A stretch of 64,000 bases of DNA from Pseudomonas sp. FP198 (GCF_030687895.1 NZ_CP117452.1:5795310-5859309); one strand, 5' to 3'; numbered from the stretch's first letter, positions 36,821 through 45,964 are shown. The notes: generated from the letters alone by a model not told the origin. Numbers and translations are program-made.

Positions 36821-36841
36821 TTATAGAGCGACTATAGACCG
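36809..36841. promoter_or_regulatory. Tandem TATAG repeats at the start of the small winged-helix gene
   Basis: AATTATAGGC, AATTATAGAG and CGACTATAGA lie one after another at about 10-base spacing, flanked by GGGGGG (36803-36808) and CCCCCC (36845-36850). They overlap the TTG start and give TATAAT-like -10 elements on the minus strand. Helical phasing suggests binding of a small protein, perhaps the product itself. Confidence 0.45.
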
Positions 36842-36901
36842 ATCCCCCCTAAAGCTGACCAGCGCCAGTTTTGCGCGAGAAAAATCGAAAAATACTTTCA
36901 A

Positions 36902-38332
36902 TCACTCCAGCCAGGCAGTAAAGACCTTGCCAGGGTTCATCAGACCCGCCGGATCCAGAGTATGTTTAATGGCCCGCATCAACTCGATCTCCAGTGGGTC
37001 CTTGAACTGGGCCGCAGCCTGGGGTTTGGCTTGCCCAAGGCCATGCTCGGCGCTGATGCTGCCATTGAAGGCACTGGTCATCCGGTAGATAACCTGCATG
37101 ATCGCTTGCTCTCGGGCCTTGAACGAAGCGTCCGCATCGCCGAGCGGTTTGCTGATGTTGTAGTGCAGATTGCCGTCCCCCATGTGGCCATAAGAAACGA
37201 TGCGCACCCCTGGAAAGTCCTGTTGCAGGGCTTTGTCGGTGCGCTCGATGAATTCCGGTATGCGACTCACGGGCACGCTGATGTCATGCTTGAGGCTGGG
37301 GCCTTCGTGATTCTGCGCCTCGGAAATTCCTTCACGAAGCGCCCACAGCGCGGCGGCCTGCGCCTGGCTGCTGGCCAATACCGCATCAATGACCCAACCT
37401 TGCTCGAAGGCATGGGCCAGACCGTTTTCGAGCAGCAGCGTCAAAGGCGCATCGGGCACCGTGTCGCGCAATTCAATCAACGCGTACCAGGGATGTTTCG
37501 TCTCCAGCGGATCGCTGCAACCCGCCACATGGTCCAGGACGAAATCCAGGCTCTGGCGCGACATCATCTCGAAGCCCGTCAGGCGATCGGCGCACATACT
37601 GCGGACATGGCCGATCAAATCCACCGCCGCTTGCGGCGAAGGCAGCGCAACCCAGGCTGTCGCCGTGCTGCAGGTTGCCGGAAACAGTTTCAGCACCGCC
37701 GCAGTGATGATGCCCAGCGTGCCTTCCGAGCCGATGAACAGATGCTTGAGATCGTAACCGGTATTGTCCTTGCGCAACCCCCGCAAACCGTTCCAGATTC
37801 GTCCGTCCGGCAATACCACCTCAAGCCCGAGCGTCAGCTCACGCATGTTGCCGTAGCGCAGCACCGCCGTGCCGCCAGCGTTGGTCGCCAGATTGCCACC
37901 CACCGTGCAACTGCCCTCCGCCCCGAGCGATAGCGGGAACAGGCGCCCCGCCTGGCTGGCGGCCTCCTGGAGTTGCTGCAGGATCACGCCGGCCTCGACC
38001 GTGATGGTTTCATTGGCGAGGTCGACTTCACGGATACGCTTCATCCGGGTCAAAGACAACACCACTTGGCTGCCGGAAGCATCCGGAATCGAGCCACCGC
38101 ACAAACCGGTATTGCCGCCCTGGGGCACCAGCGCCACCCTGGCGTCGTGGCAAAGCCGCACCACTGCTGCGACCTCCTCAGTGGTCGCGGGCCTGACCAC
38201 GAGCGCGGCCTGGCCTTGATAGGCGTTACGCCAGTCTGTCAGATAGCTGGCCATAAGCGCCGGATCCCGTACCACGCCCGCAGCGCCCACGACGTGCTCG
38301 ATGCTCTGGATAAACTCAGGGCTCAACGCCAT
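36902..38332 (-). CDS. FAD-linked oxidase, D-2-hydroxyacid dehydrogenase (GlcD/D2HGDH-like)
   Basis: 476 residues from the ATG at 38332. The PCMH-type FAD domain starts at PATTEEVAAVVRLCHDARVALVPQGGNTG (in part), with SEGTLGIITAAVLKL at its end. The FAD-linked C-terminal domain has the metal-ligand motifs SYGHMGDGNLHYN and SAEHGLGQAK. The family oxidises D-2-hydroxyacids such as D-lactate or D-2-hydroxyglutarate. It follows the talarate/galactarate dehydratase by 22 bases on the same strand, so its substrate is probably a hydroxyacid made in that pathway. This is inference. Confidence 0.85.
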   Translation of the reverse strand: MALSPEFIQSIEHVVGAAGVVRDPALMASYLTDWRNAYQGQAALVVRPATTEEVAAVVRLCHDARVALVPQGGNTGLCGGSIPDASGSQVVLSLTRMKRIREVDLANETITVEAGVILQQLQEAASQAGRLFPLSLGAEGSCTVGGNLATNAGGTAVLRYGNMRELTLGLEVVLPDGRIWNGLRGLRKDNTGYDLKHLFIGSEGTLGIITAAVLKLFPATCSTATAWVALPSPQAAVDLIGHVRSMCADRLTGFEMMSRQSLDFVLDHVAGCSDPLETKHPWYALIELRDTVPDAPLTLLLENGLAHAFEQGWVIDAVLASSQAQAAALWALREGISEAQNHEGPSLKHDISVPVSRIPEFIERTDKALQQDFPGVRIVSYGHMGDGNLHYNISKPLGDADASFKAREQAIMQVIYRMTSAFNGSISAEHGLGQAKPQAAAQFKDPLEIELMRAIKHTLDPAGLMNPGKVFTAWLE

Positions 38333-38354
38333 GGCGTGCTCCTCATTGACCTGA

Positions 38355-39512
38355 TCACGGGCGCCGCCCGATCTCGACCTGGTCGGCCGTCCATCCCGCC
38401 ACACGCTCGCTCAAGGACAACCCGAGACCAGGCCGGGTGGGCACCAGCATTCTTCCGTCACAGGTTTCCATGCGTTCGTTGAACAACGGCTCCAGCCATT
38501 CGAAATGTTCCACCCACGGCTCGCGGCTATAGGTGGCGGCCAGATGGATATGCAGTTCCATGGCAAAGTGCGGCGCGATCATCAGCCCTGCTTGTTCGGC
38601 TGCTGCCTGGACTTTCAGGTAAGGCGTGATGCCGCCGACACGCGGCGCATCAGGCATCAGATAATCGGCAGCGCGCAACTTGATGAATTCCCAGTGCTCG
38701 GCAACGCTGGTGAGCATTTCACCGGTGGCGATCGGCGTGTCGAATTCCCGGGCCAGCGCAGCGTGGCCTTCGGCGTCATAGCAATCCAGCGGCTCCTCGA
38801 TCCAGACCAGATTGTATTGTTCCAACTGGCGGCACATGCGCTGGGCGGTGGGTCGGTCCCATTGCTGATTGGCATCGACCATCAAGGGGAAGCTATCGCC
38901 CAGGTGTTTGCGGATGGTGCTGACCCGGTGCAGATCCAGCGCCTGGTCAGGCTGGCCGACTTTGAGCTTGATCCCGCCGATACCCTTTTCCCGGGAGATG
39001 TCAGTATTGATCATCAATTGATCAAGCGGCGTGTGCAGGAATCCCCCCGACGTGTTGTAGCACTGGACGGAATCGCGATGAGCGCCCAGCAAACGCGCCA
39101 GGGAAAGATTGGCCCGCTTGGCTTTCAAGTCCCAGAGGGCGACATCGAATGCGCCGATCGCCTGGGTCGCCAGGCCGCTGCGCCCCACCGAGGCACCCGC
39201 CCAGCAGAGCTTGTCCCACAACTTGGAAATGTCGCTGGGGTTTTCGCCGATGAGGCCAGGAGCGATTTCCCGGGCATGGGCAAATTGCCCGGGGCCGCCG
39301 GCGCGCTTGGAATAGCTGAAACCCAGGCCACGGTGGCCGTCCCTGGTTTCGATTTGGACAAACAGCATGGCAATTTCGGTCATGGGCTTTTGCCGACCGG
39401 TCAGCACCTTGGCGTCGCTGATAGGGTTGGCCAGCGGCAGGAATACCGAGGCCACGCGCACCCAGGCAATGCGGTCGTCATCGGCTGAAGACAGTTGAGG
39501 CGTGTCTTGCAT
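38355..39512 (-). CDS. L-talarate/galactarate dehydratase (enolase superfamily)
   Basis: 385 residues from the ATG at 39512. The family barrel has the catalytic pair K182/K184 (GIKLKVG), metal ligands D213 (DANQQW), E239 (WIEEP) and E265 (GEMLT), plus D288 (PDAPRVGG) and H315 (APHFAMELH) as the second acid/base site. Stretches such as DAKVLTGRQKP and GAHRDSVQCYNTSGGFLH match talarate/galactarate dehydratases closely. It dehydrates galactarate or talarate to 5-keto-4-deoxyglucarate. It lies downstream of tctCBA, which may import the sugar diacid, and upstream of an FAD dehydrogenase. No aldolase for the keto-deoxy product is in the window. Confidence 0.88.
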   Translation of the reverse strand: MQDTPQLSSADDDRIAWVRVASVFLPLANPISDAKVLTGRQKPMTEIAMLFVQIETRDGHRGLGFSYSKRAGGPGQFAHAREIAPGLIGENPSDISKLWDKLCWAGASVGRSGLATQAIGAFDVALWDLKAKRANLSLARLLGAHRDSVQCYNTSGGFLHTPLDQLMINTDISREKGIGGIKLKVGQPDQALDLHRVSTIRKHLGDSFPLMVDANQQWDRPTAQRMCRQLEQYNLVWIEEPLDCYDAEGHAALAREFDTPIATGEMLTSVAEHWEFIKLRAADYLMPDAPRVGGITPYLKVQAAAEQAGLMIAPHFAMELHIHLAATYSREPWVEHFEWLEPLFNERMETCDGRMLVPTRPGLGLSLSERVAGWTADQVEIGRRP

Positions 39513-39582
39513 GGCTATGCTCCGAACGTTTGGGTTCGGCTGCCGCAACACGGCGTCGTGTTACGGCAGCGAATGCAATGGT

Positions 39583-41103
39583 CTAGCTGCGCATCAATTC
39601 AATGGCCGCACTTTTGCGGTTGCGAATGACCGTCACCAGGTGCCAGGAGATGGACGCGGCGGCCAGGATGAGGAAGCCCGCCGAGATGGGATTGGTCAGG
39701 AAGCCGCCGAAATTGCCATCGGACAGCATCAAGCCGCGACGCAAGTTGGTTTCAGCCATCGGACCGAGGATGAAACCGATGATGAACGGTGCAATCGGCA
39801 ATCCGGCCTTGACGAACCCATACCCCAGCAAGCCAAACAGCAACACCGCCCAGACGTCGAAGATCCGGCTGTTCAAGCCAAAGGCGCCGACGACGCAAAG
39901 CACCAGGATGATCGGCAGCAGAATGTGCTTGGGCACCGCCAACAACTTGATGAACATGCGCAGGCCGTAGAATTCCAGCACCAGCATCAGCACGGAAGCG
40001 AGGATCAGCGCGGCGAAGATCGTATAGACCAACGGTGCCTGGCTGATGAACAGCAACGGTCCGGGCTGGATACCGTGGATCATGAAACCACCGAGCATCA
40101 CTGCCGTAGTGGTATCGCCGGGAATGCCGAGCGTCAGCAGCGGAATCATCGCCCCACCGATACCGGCATTGTTTGCCGTCTCGCTGGCGACCACGCCGTC
40201 AATCTTGCCTTTGCCGAACTCTTCCGGTGTCTTGGAACGTTTCTTCGCCACGATGTAGGAGACGATATTCGACGTACCGGCACCGATGCCGGGCAAGATG
40301 CCGATACCCAGGCCGATCAGGGATGAACGGGTCGCATTGGGCAACTGGCCGACAAATTCCTTCATCGAAAAGCCAAAACCCTTCACGCCCTTCATGCTGA
40401 CGTGCTGGGGTTTGGCCCGGTGGCTCAGGCGCGCGCTTTCAGCGAACTTCAGCACCTCGGAGACCGCAAACATACCGATCATCACGGTCAGCATGGCGAA
40501 GCCGCCATTGAGGCTCGGCAGGTCAAAGGTAAACCGGCGGATTGCCTCGACCGGGGCGATCCCCACGGTGGAAAAGGCAAAGCCCAGGGCACCGGCAAAC
40601 AAACCTTTGACCAGCGAGCCGGTGGACAACGTGGCGATCAACGTCAGCGAAAAGATCGCGATGGAAAAATATTCGTGCGGACCGAAGCTCAGGGCCAGTT
40701 CCGCCAGGATCGGAGCGATGAACATCAGCGCGGCGATACTGAAAATCGTGCCGAGGAACGAGAACACCACGCCAATCCCGAGCGCCTTGACGCCATGGCC
40801 TTGTTTCATCAGTGGCCAGCCATCGAACGTCGTCGCGATGGAGGCCGGCGTTCCCGGTATGTTGAGCAATATCGCCGATATCAGCCCTCCCGAGGTGGCG
40901 CCAACGAACAGCGCAACCAACAGCGCCAGGCCAGGGCCGGGGCCCATCGAGTACGTCAGCGGCAAGCACAGCGCGATCGCCATGGTGGCCGAGAGGCCGG
41001 GCACCGCTCCAAAAACGATCCCCACCGCAACGCCGAGGGTGATCAGGAGAAAGACGTAGGGTGTCAGTACGGCTGCGAAGCCTGTTTGCATGAGCTCAAT
41101 CAT
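39583..41103 (-). CDS. tctA: TTT transporter large permease subunit (TctA-like)
   Basis: 506 residues, family length for TctA. About 12 membrane segments and the characteristic GAVPGLSATMAIALCLPLTYSMGP near the N-terminus, GIGGAMIPLLTLGIPGD and the late LGPMAETNLRRGLMLS. It is the large permease subunit of a tripartite tricarboxylate transporter driven by an ion gradient, working with TctB and TctC. It starts 9 bases after tctB on the same strand. Sugar diacid rather than citrate transport is inferred from the linked dehydratase. Confidence 0.92.
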   Translation of the reverse strand: MIELMQTGFAAVLTPYVFLLITLGVAVGIVFGAVPGLSATMAIALCLPLTYSMGPGPGLALLVALFVGATSGGLISAILLNIPGTPASIATTFDGWPLMKQGHGVKALGIGVVFSFLGTIFSIAALMFIAPILAELALSFGPHEYFSIAIFSLTLIATLSTGSLVKGLFAGALGFAFSTVGIAPVEAIRRFTFDLPSLNGGFAMLTVMIGMFAVSEVLKFAESARLSHRAKPQHVSMKGVKGFGFSMKEFVGQLPNATRSSLIGLGIGILPGIGAGTSNIVSYIVAKKRSKTPEEFGKGKIDGVVASETANNAGIGGAMIPLLTLGIPGDTTTAVMLGGFMIHGIQPGPLLFISQAPLVYTIFAALILASVLMLVLEFYGLRMFIKLLAVPKHILLPIILVLCVVGAFGLNSRIFDVWAVLLFGLLGYGFVKAGLPIAPFIIGFILGPMAETNLRRGLMLSDGNFGGFLTNPISAGFLILAAASISWHLVTVIRNRKSAAIELMRS

Positions 41104-41112
41104 GGCCGTCCC

Positions 41113-41586
41113 CTAGAAATCCAATAAACCGACAGGCAGGAGCAAGTCGAAGCCATGACGAAAGATGTAAAAAATCAGCACAGCCGAAACGACCGCGATC
41201 AGCGTGTAACGCAGGTGCTTGACCTTTTCGTCCGCCGGGGTCAATACGATGAACTGGGCATAGAGATAGAGCGCAGTCGTGATCAGAAAACCCACCGGCT
41301 GCATCAGCGCTGTGTAAAGCAGCACCAAGGCCACGGATTTGATGACCGTTGGGTAATCGATCGCCTCTGGCTTTTCCGAGGGTTCGGCACTTTTGTCCGG
41401 CAGTTTGCGCCACGCCCACAATTGCAATGCGCCCAACAGGCACAGCGCGACGGCGAGTACCCAGGGGACAAACGCGGCATCAATCGTCCCGCGACGCGGC
41501 AGGTTCATGGTCAGTATCAGGTAAGCGACGCCGGCGCCGAGCATCGCCAGGCCGGCGATCAGCTCGTTTCTTTTATAGGAATCCAT
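41113..41586 (-). CDS. tctB: TTT transporter small permease subunit (TctB-like)
   Basis: 157 residues with four to five hydrophobic segments (ELIAGLAMLGAGVAYLIL, FVPWVLAVALCLLGALQL, VIKSVALVLLYTALMQPVGFL, LRYTLIAVVSAVLIFYIF), the normal layout of TctB, the poorly conserved small subunit. It sits between tctC and tctA. Upstream of its start is a long-stem hairpin (41616-41650) that may lower its expression relative to tctC. Confidence 0.85.
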   Translation of the reverse strand: MDSYKRNELIAGLAMLGAGVAYLILTMNLPRRGTIDAAFVPWVLAVALCLLGALQLWAWRKLPDKSAEPSEKPEAIDYPTVIKSVALVLLYTALMQPVGFLITTALYLYAQFIVLTPADEKVKHLRYTLIAVVSAVLIFYIFRHGFDLLLPVGLLDF

Positions 41587-41615
41587 ACAGGCTCCTCTTG
41601 CTGGGAAGGACTGGT

Positions 41616-41650
41616 GCTCGGGTGTTGGCCAACGCGGTTCACACCCGAGC
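41616..41650. promoter_or_regulatory. Intergenic hairpin between tctC and tctB
   Basis: GCTCGGGTGT / ACACCCGAGC, perfect 10-bp arms with a 15-base loop, 12 bases after tctC on the minus strand. No T run follows. It is suited to protect the 3' end of tctC mRNA or to attenuate the downstream permease genes, giving an excess of the binding protein. Confidence 0.65.
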
Positions 41651-41662
41651 CGTTACGCAAAA

Positions 41663-42634
41663 TTATTTCGCTTTACGCATCTCGTCCTTGAACTGCATGA
41701 AGCTGTCGCGGGTTTTATTCAATGTGGCGACAGCTTCTTCGGGGCCCTGGAAGCTGACCGGCTGCTTGAAGGACTTCTTCAGCTCCTCGGCGTATTCAGG
41801 CTCTTCGGTGATTTTTTTCATGGTGTCGGCCATTTTCTTGACGATGGCCGGGTCCGTGCCTTTCGGGAAGGCGACGACATAAGGCTTGTCCAGGACCAGG
41901 TCCACGCCTTGTTCCTTGAAGGTCTTGACGTCGCCCAGTAGCGCGTTGCGCTCAGCATTGGGCTGGCCCAGGGCAGTCATCTTGCCGCTGGAAATGTAAT
42001 CCTGGACCGAGCCATAGCTGATGGCGCCAAGGTCGATACGCTTGCCCAGCAAGGCAACGATTTTTTCCGAGACGGTACCGCTGTCGACCATTTTCAGTTT
42101 CACCCCGGCGAGCTTCTCGAACATCAAGCCTTGCAGGTGCGAGAAGTTGCCCATCTCGGTGCCGTAAGTGATGGTGCCGGGCTTGGCCTTGGCTTTTTCA
42201 ATCAGTTGGTCGAGGCTGTCGATGCCCGAGCTTTTCGCCGAAACGAACACCGCCCCTTTGTCGACGCCAGCAATGCAGGAAATATCGAACGCATCAAAGC
42301 GGTCCTCCGACAGCCCCGCGACTTCGTTGACGATCAACTGGCCGGTGTGGGTGAAGAGGATGGTATTGCCATCCGGCGCTGCGCTCTTGACCGCATCAGC
42401 GGCGATGGTGCCGCCCCCACCGGCCATGTTGGTGACAACCATGGTCTTGCCGGTGACCTTGGTGAAGTACTTGGCCATCATTCGTGCGTTGAAATCGGTG
42501 TCACCACCGGCGTTGGCAATCACCACGACCTGTACCGGACGGCTTGGCCAATCGCTGGCATCGGCAGCCATCGCTGTGCCAGCGGTCAAGCTCAGAAACG
42601 AGGCGATCAAAGAGGCGCAGAGTGTTTTCTTCAT
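41663..42634 (-). CDS. tctC: TTT transporter substrate-binding protein (TctC-like)
   Basis: 323 residues from the ATG at 42634 with MKKTLCASLIASFLSLTAGTAMA as a signal peptide; a longer frame from 42661 is unneeded. The mature protein is a Bug/TctC-type periplasmic receptor: ASDWPSRPVQVVVIANAGGDTD, then the ligand loop, and KPGTITYGTEMGNFSHL. It captures the substrate in the periplasm and passes it to TctA/TctB. It is the promoter-proximal gene of a five-gene operon ending with the FAD dehydrogenase. A 20-base palindrome upstream (42895-42914) is the likely control site. Confidence 0.92.
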   Translation of the reverse strand: MKKTLCASLIASFLSLTAGTAMAADASDWPSRPVQVVVIANAGGDTDFNARMMAKYFTKVTGKTMVVTNMAGGGGTIAADAVKSAAPDGNTILFTHTGQLIVNEVAGLSEDRFDAFDISCIAGVDKGAVFVSAKSSGIDSLDQLIEKAKAKPGTITYGTEMGNFSHLQGLMFEKLAGVKLKMVDSGTVSEKIVALLGKRIDLGAISYGSVQDYISSGKMTALGQPNAERNALLGDVKTFKEQGVDLVLDKPYVVAFPKGTDPAIVKKMADTMKKITEEPEYAEELKKSFKQPVSFQGPEEAVATLNKTRDSFMQFKDEMRKAK

Positions 42635-43059
42635 TATTGTTCTCCGGGTGCTGCCATTCATTGTGGGATTGAGGTTGAGCGAGAAACGGACACGCCCAGC
42701 GCTGATGCCTGGCGGGAAGGCAAGACTGCTTGGACGTTGAGATCGGGGAATTCGATTGCACTGGCGAGCGCGAAAAGAGCTTTTCGGGAAGGTAGCTGGC
42801 GCACGGCGATAACGCGTGGGACCGAGGGACTACATGTGCGCTGGGCGGCAAATGGAGAAAACATGGCTGCGCCTTTCGTTTTTATTATTTTGATGTCATA
42901 CGTTGTCGTATGACTGGATATCATCACCTATGCTCCACGTTGTCAACGCAGTTGTTCAGGGCTTAGCGTGAATACGACGAACAGGGCGGGTGACCCCGAG
43001 GTGATCGAATCGCCGTCCTTGCACGAGTCCGGACTGAAATTTAGTTGCGCCACATAAAA
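42635..43059. other. Non-coding gap between tctC and the glmS terminator
   Basis: 425 bases without a convincing gene. A frame of 89 codons on the minus strand (42658-42927) has no recognisable protein features and would overlap the operator. The gap holds the tctC promoter region, the GntR-like palindrome and, at its right end, the start of the glmS terminator. Confidence 0.7.
42895..42914. promoter_or_regulatory. GntR/FCD-type operator candidate upstream of tctC
   Basis: GTCATACGTTGTCGTATGAC, 8-bp perfect arms with a 4-base spacer, 261 bases upstream of the tctC start. It resembles operators of FCD-subfamily GntR regulators (TTGTCGTATGAC half), which often control sugar-acid operons. No GntR gene is in the window. 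Confidence 0.6.
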
Positions 43060-43082
43060 AACCCCCTGAATTTCAGGGGGTT
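43060..43082 (-). terminator. glmS terminator
   Basis: AACCCCCTGAA / TTCAGGGGGTT with a 1-3 base loop, followed on the minus strand by six T. It lies 60 bases downstream of the glmS stop and would also terminate transcripts arriving from the left. Confidence 0.88.
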
Positions 43083-43112
43083 GGTTCTTTTGCGTTTCGG
43101 ATCAGGCCGACC

Positions 43113-43180
43113 GGCCGACACTCCGTTACCCGTGCTCCAGCCTTACTCGACCGTGACCGATTTCGCCAGGTTACGCGGCT
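43113..43180 (-). other. attTn7 target region (unoccupied)
   Basis: The last codons of glmS (LAKSVTVE then stop) are the conserved TnsD recognition site, and Tn7-type elements insert about 25 bases beyond the stop (about 43118-43122). No Tn7 ends or transposition genes follow, so the site is empty. Confidence 0.75.
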
Positions 43181-44975
43181 GGTCCACGTCGGTGCCCTTG
43201 AGCACGGCGACGTAGTACGACAGCAGTTGCAGCGGGATGGTGTAAAGGATCGGCGAAAGGATGTCGTGGATGTGCGGCATATGCACCACGTGGGTGCCCT
43301 CGCCGTTGGTCATGCCAGCCTTCTCATCGGCGAAGACAACCAGCTGGCCGCCACGGGCGCGTACTTCCTGCAGGTTGGACTTGAGTTTTTCCAGCAGCTC
43401 GTTGTTCGGCGCCACGGTGACCACCGGCATGTCGTTGTCCACCAGCGCCAACGGGCCGTGCTTAAGTTCGCCGGCCGGGTAGGCTTCGGCGTGAATGTAG
43501 GAGATTTCCTTGAGCTTCAAGGCCCCTTCCATCGCCACTGGGAATTGCGCACCACGGCCCAGGAACAAGGTGTGGTTCTTCTCGGCGAACAGTTCGGCGA
43601 TTTTTTCCACGGTGCTGTCCATGGCCAGGGCTTCGCCCAGGCGGGCCGGCAAGCGACGCAGTTCCTCCACCAGCTTGGCCTCGACGCCCTCCGCCAACGT
43701 ACCGCGCACCTGGCCCAGGGACAGGGTCAGCAGCAGCAGGCCGACCAGTTGGGTAGTGAACGCTTTGGTCGACGCCACGCCGATCTCGCGACCAGCCTGG
43801 GTCAGCAGGGTCAGGTCGGATTCGCGCACCAACGAGCTGATGCCGACGTTGCAGATCGCCAGGCTGGCGAGAAAGCCCAGTTCCTTGGCGTTACGCAGCG
43901 CCGCCAGGGTGTCGGCGGTCTCGCCGGACTGGGAAATAGTCACGAACAGAGTGTCTGGCTGCACGACTACCTTGCGATAACGGAACTCGCTGGCGACTTC
44001 AACCTGGCACGGGATACCCGCCAGCTCTTCGAGCCAGTAACGAGCGACCATGCCGGCGTGATAGCTGGTGCCGCACGCCACGATCTGCACGTTACGCACC
44101 TTGGCGAACAACTCGGCTGCCTGCGGACCAAAGGCCTGGACCAGCACCTGGTCCTGACTCAGGCGGCCTTCAAGCGTGCGCTGCACAACGGCCGGTTGCT
44201 CGTGGATTTCCTTGAGCATGTAATGGCGGAACTCGCCCTTGTCGGCGGCTTCGGCACCGTCACGATACTGGACCACCTCGCGCTCGACTTCTTTCCCCTC
44301 AAGGTTCCAGACTTGCACGCTGTCACGGCGAATCTCGGCGATATCGCCCTCTTCCAGATACATGAAGCGGTCAGTCACTTGACGCAGCGCCAACTGGTCG
44401 GAAGCCAGGAAGTTTTCCCCCAGGCCCAGGCCGATCACCAGCGGACTGCCGCTGCGGGCCGCCACCAGGCGATCCGGTTGTTTCGCGCTGATTACCGCCA
44501 GGCCATAGGCGCCATGCAGTTCCTTGACCGTGGCCTTGAGTGCTACGGTCAGGTCCGCCAGGTCCTTGAGCTTGTGGGTGAGCAAATGGGCAATGACTTC
44601 GGTGTCAGTGTCCGAAGTAAAGACATAACCAAGCGCTTTCAGCTGTTCGCGCAACGCTTCATAGTTTTCGATGATGCCGTTGTGCACCACGGCCAGGTCG
44701 CCGGAGAAGTGCGGATGGGCGTTACGCTCGCACGGCGCACCATGGGTGGCCCAACGGGTATGGGCGATGCCCAGGCGACCGATCAGCGGCTCCGCGTCCA
44801 GGGCTCGTTCCAGTTCACTGACCTTGCCCGGACGACGCACGCGCTCAAGCTTCTCGTCGTTGGTGAAGACCGCCACGCCGGCACTGTCGTAGCCGCGATA
44901 TTCAAGACGCTTGAGGCCTTCAAGCAAGATGGCCGTGATGTTGCGTTCAGCAACGGCACCGACAATTCCACACAT
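43143..44975 (-). CDS. glmS: Glutamine:fructose-6-phosphate aminotransferase
   Basis: 610 residues. Starts [21 protein letters not shown], with C2 as the N-terminal nucleophile of the glutaminase domain; two SIS domains follow (for example [20 protein letters not shown] and [16 protein letters not shown]), ending LAKSVTVE. It makes glucosamine-6-phosphate, the first step towards UDP-GlcNAc for peptidoglycan and LPS. The glmR gene ends 1 base upstream on the same strand, so the two are co-transcribed. No glmS ribozyme-like structure was seen in the leader, as expected for Gram-negatives. Confidence 0.96.
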   Translation of the reverse strand: MCGIVGAVAERNITAILLEGLKRLEYRGYDSAGVAVFTNDEKLERVRRPGKVSELERALDAEPLIGRLGIAHTRWATHGAPCERNAHPHFSGDLAVVHNGIIENYEALREQLKALGYVFTSDTDTEVIAHLLTHKLKDLADLTVALKATVKELHGAYGLAVISAKQPDRLVAARSGSPLVIGLGLGENFLASDQLALRQVTDRFMYLEEGDIAEIRRDSVQVWNLEGKEVEREVVQYRDGAEAADKGEFRHYMLKEIHEQPAVVQRTLEGRLSQDQVLVQAFGPQAAELFAKVRNVQIVACGTSYHAGMVARYWLEELAGIPCQVEVASEFRYRKVVVQPDTLFVTISQSGETADTLAALRNAKELGFLASLAICNVGISSLVRESDLTLLTQAGREIGVASTKAFTTQLVGLLLLTLSLGQVRGTLAEGVEAKLVEELRRLPARLGEALAMDSTVEKIAELFAEKNHTLFLGRGAQFPVAMEGALKLKEISYIHAEAYPAGELKHGPLALVDNDMPVVTVAPNNELLEKLKSNLQEVRARGGQLVVFADEKAGMTNGEGTHVVHMPHIHDILSPILYTIPLQLLSYYVAVLKGTDVDQPRNLAKSVTVE

Positions 44976-44976
44976 G

Positions 44977-45753
44977 TTATTTCTCCTGGCTGACAGGTGC
45001 GCAGATCAGATTGATGCCGCGGGCCTGAATCTGGTCGCGTGCCTCCACGGGCAGGCGATCATCGGTAATGAGGGTATGGACGCTGCTCCACGGCAGTTCC
45101 AGATTGGGGATCTTGCGGCCGATCTTGTCGGCCTCCACCATCACGACCACTTCGCGGGCAACCTCGGCCATCACACGGCTCAGGCCCAACAGTTCGTTGA
45201 AGGTGGTGGTACCTCGAACCAGATCGATGCCGTCGGCGCCGATGAACAGCTGGTCGAAGTCATAGGAGCGCAGCACCTGCTCGGCGACCTGGCCCTGGAA
45301 CGACTCGGAATGAGGATCCCAGGTACCACCGGTCATCAGCAGCACGGGCTCATGCTCCAGTTCGCTCAGCGCATTGGCCACATGCAGGGAGTTGGTCATG
45401 ACCACCAGCCCCGGTTGCTGGCCAAGCTCGGGAATCATCGCCGCCGTGGTGCTGCCGCTGTCAATGATGATGCGCGCATGCTCGCGGATCCGCTTCACGG
45501 CGGCACGGGCGATGGCTTGTTTGTATTTGGAAACGCTTTGCGCACTGTCGGCGACCAGTTCCTGCGGCATCGGCACCGCGCCACCGTAGCGACGCAGCAA
45601 CAGGCCATTGGTCTCCAACGCGGCGAGATCCTTACGAATCGTAACTTCCGAGGTTTCGAAGCGCTTGGCCAGCTCATCCACGCTCACCTCGCCCTGCTCC
45701 TGGAGCAAAGCGAGAATATTGTGACGGCGTTGTGGTGTATTGCGCTTGGACAT
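44977..45753 (-). CDS. glmR: DeoR-family regulator GlmR
   Basis: 258 residues. DeoR-type winged helix at the N-terminus ([24 protein letters not shown] and [13 protein letters not shown]), then a sugar-phosphate sensor domain with [13 protein letters not shown] and FIGADGIDL. In P. aeruginosa the homologue next to glmS, GlmR, controls glmS and affects antibiotic susceptibility. The 1-base spacing to glmS makes joint expression and self-control of the pair likely. A REP pair lies upstream. Confidence 0.9.
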   Translation of the reverse strand: MSKRNTPQRRHNILALLQEQGEVSVDELAKRFETSEVTIRKDLAALETNGLLLRRYGGAVPMPQELVADSAQSVSKYKQAIARAAVKRIREHARIIIDSGSTTAAMIPELGQQPGLVVMTNSLHVANALSELEHEPVLLMTGGTWDPHSESFQGQVAEQVLRSYDFDQLFIGADGIDLVRGTTTFNELLGLSRVMAEVAREVVVMVEADKIGRKIPNLELPWSSVHTLITDDRLPVEARDQIQARGINLICAPVSQEK

Positions 45754-45858
45754 GGCTGCTTAAGTTTCGATTCGAAAGATAACGTAAGCAATCAAAACCT
45801 ATTGAAGCGATGTCGTCAAGGCGCCAGCAGAAAAATTCAGAAATTGGCTGAACAACTA

Positions 45859-45947
45859 CTGTGGGAGCGAGCCTGCTCGCGAATACGTTGGATCAGTCAG
45901 AGTGGGTACTGTCTGATATCGCTTCGCGAGCAGGCTCGCTCCCACAG
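45859..45947. repeat. REP pair (BIME-like), GTGGGAGCGAGC type
   Basis: CTGTGGGAGCGAGCCTGCTC and an inverted copy about 47 bases later, in the gap between glmR and glmU. Same family as the pairs at 4042-4137 and 29138-29227. Confidence 0.9.
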
Positions 45948-45964
45948 GAGAAGTGTGGATAACT

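Noticed and set aside
42658..42927. 89-codon frame upstream of tctC on the minus strand
   Set aside because: No ribosome site or family features, and it covers the likely operator and promoter of tctC.
43284..43296. CACCACGTGGGTG palindrome in glmS as a parS site
   Set aside because: It has CACGTG but lacks the flanking GTT/AAC of parS; it encodes conserved GlmS residues.
43227..44993. 588-codon open frame opposite glmS
   Set aside because: Antisense shadow of glmS; no protein features.
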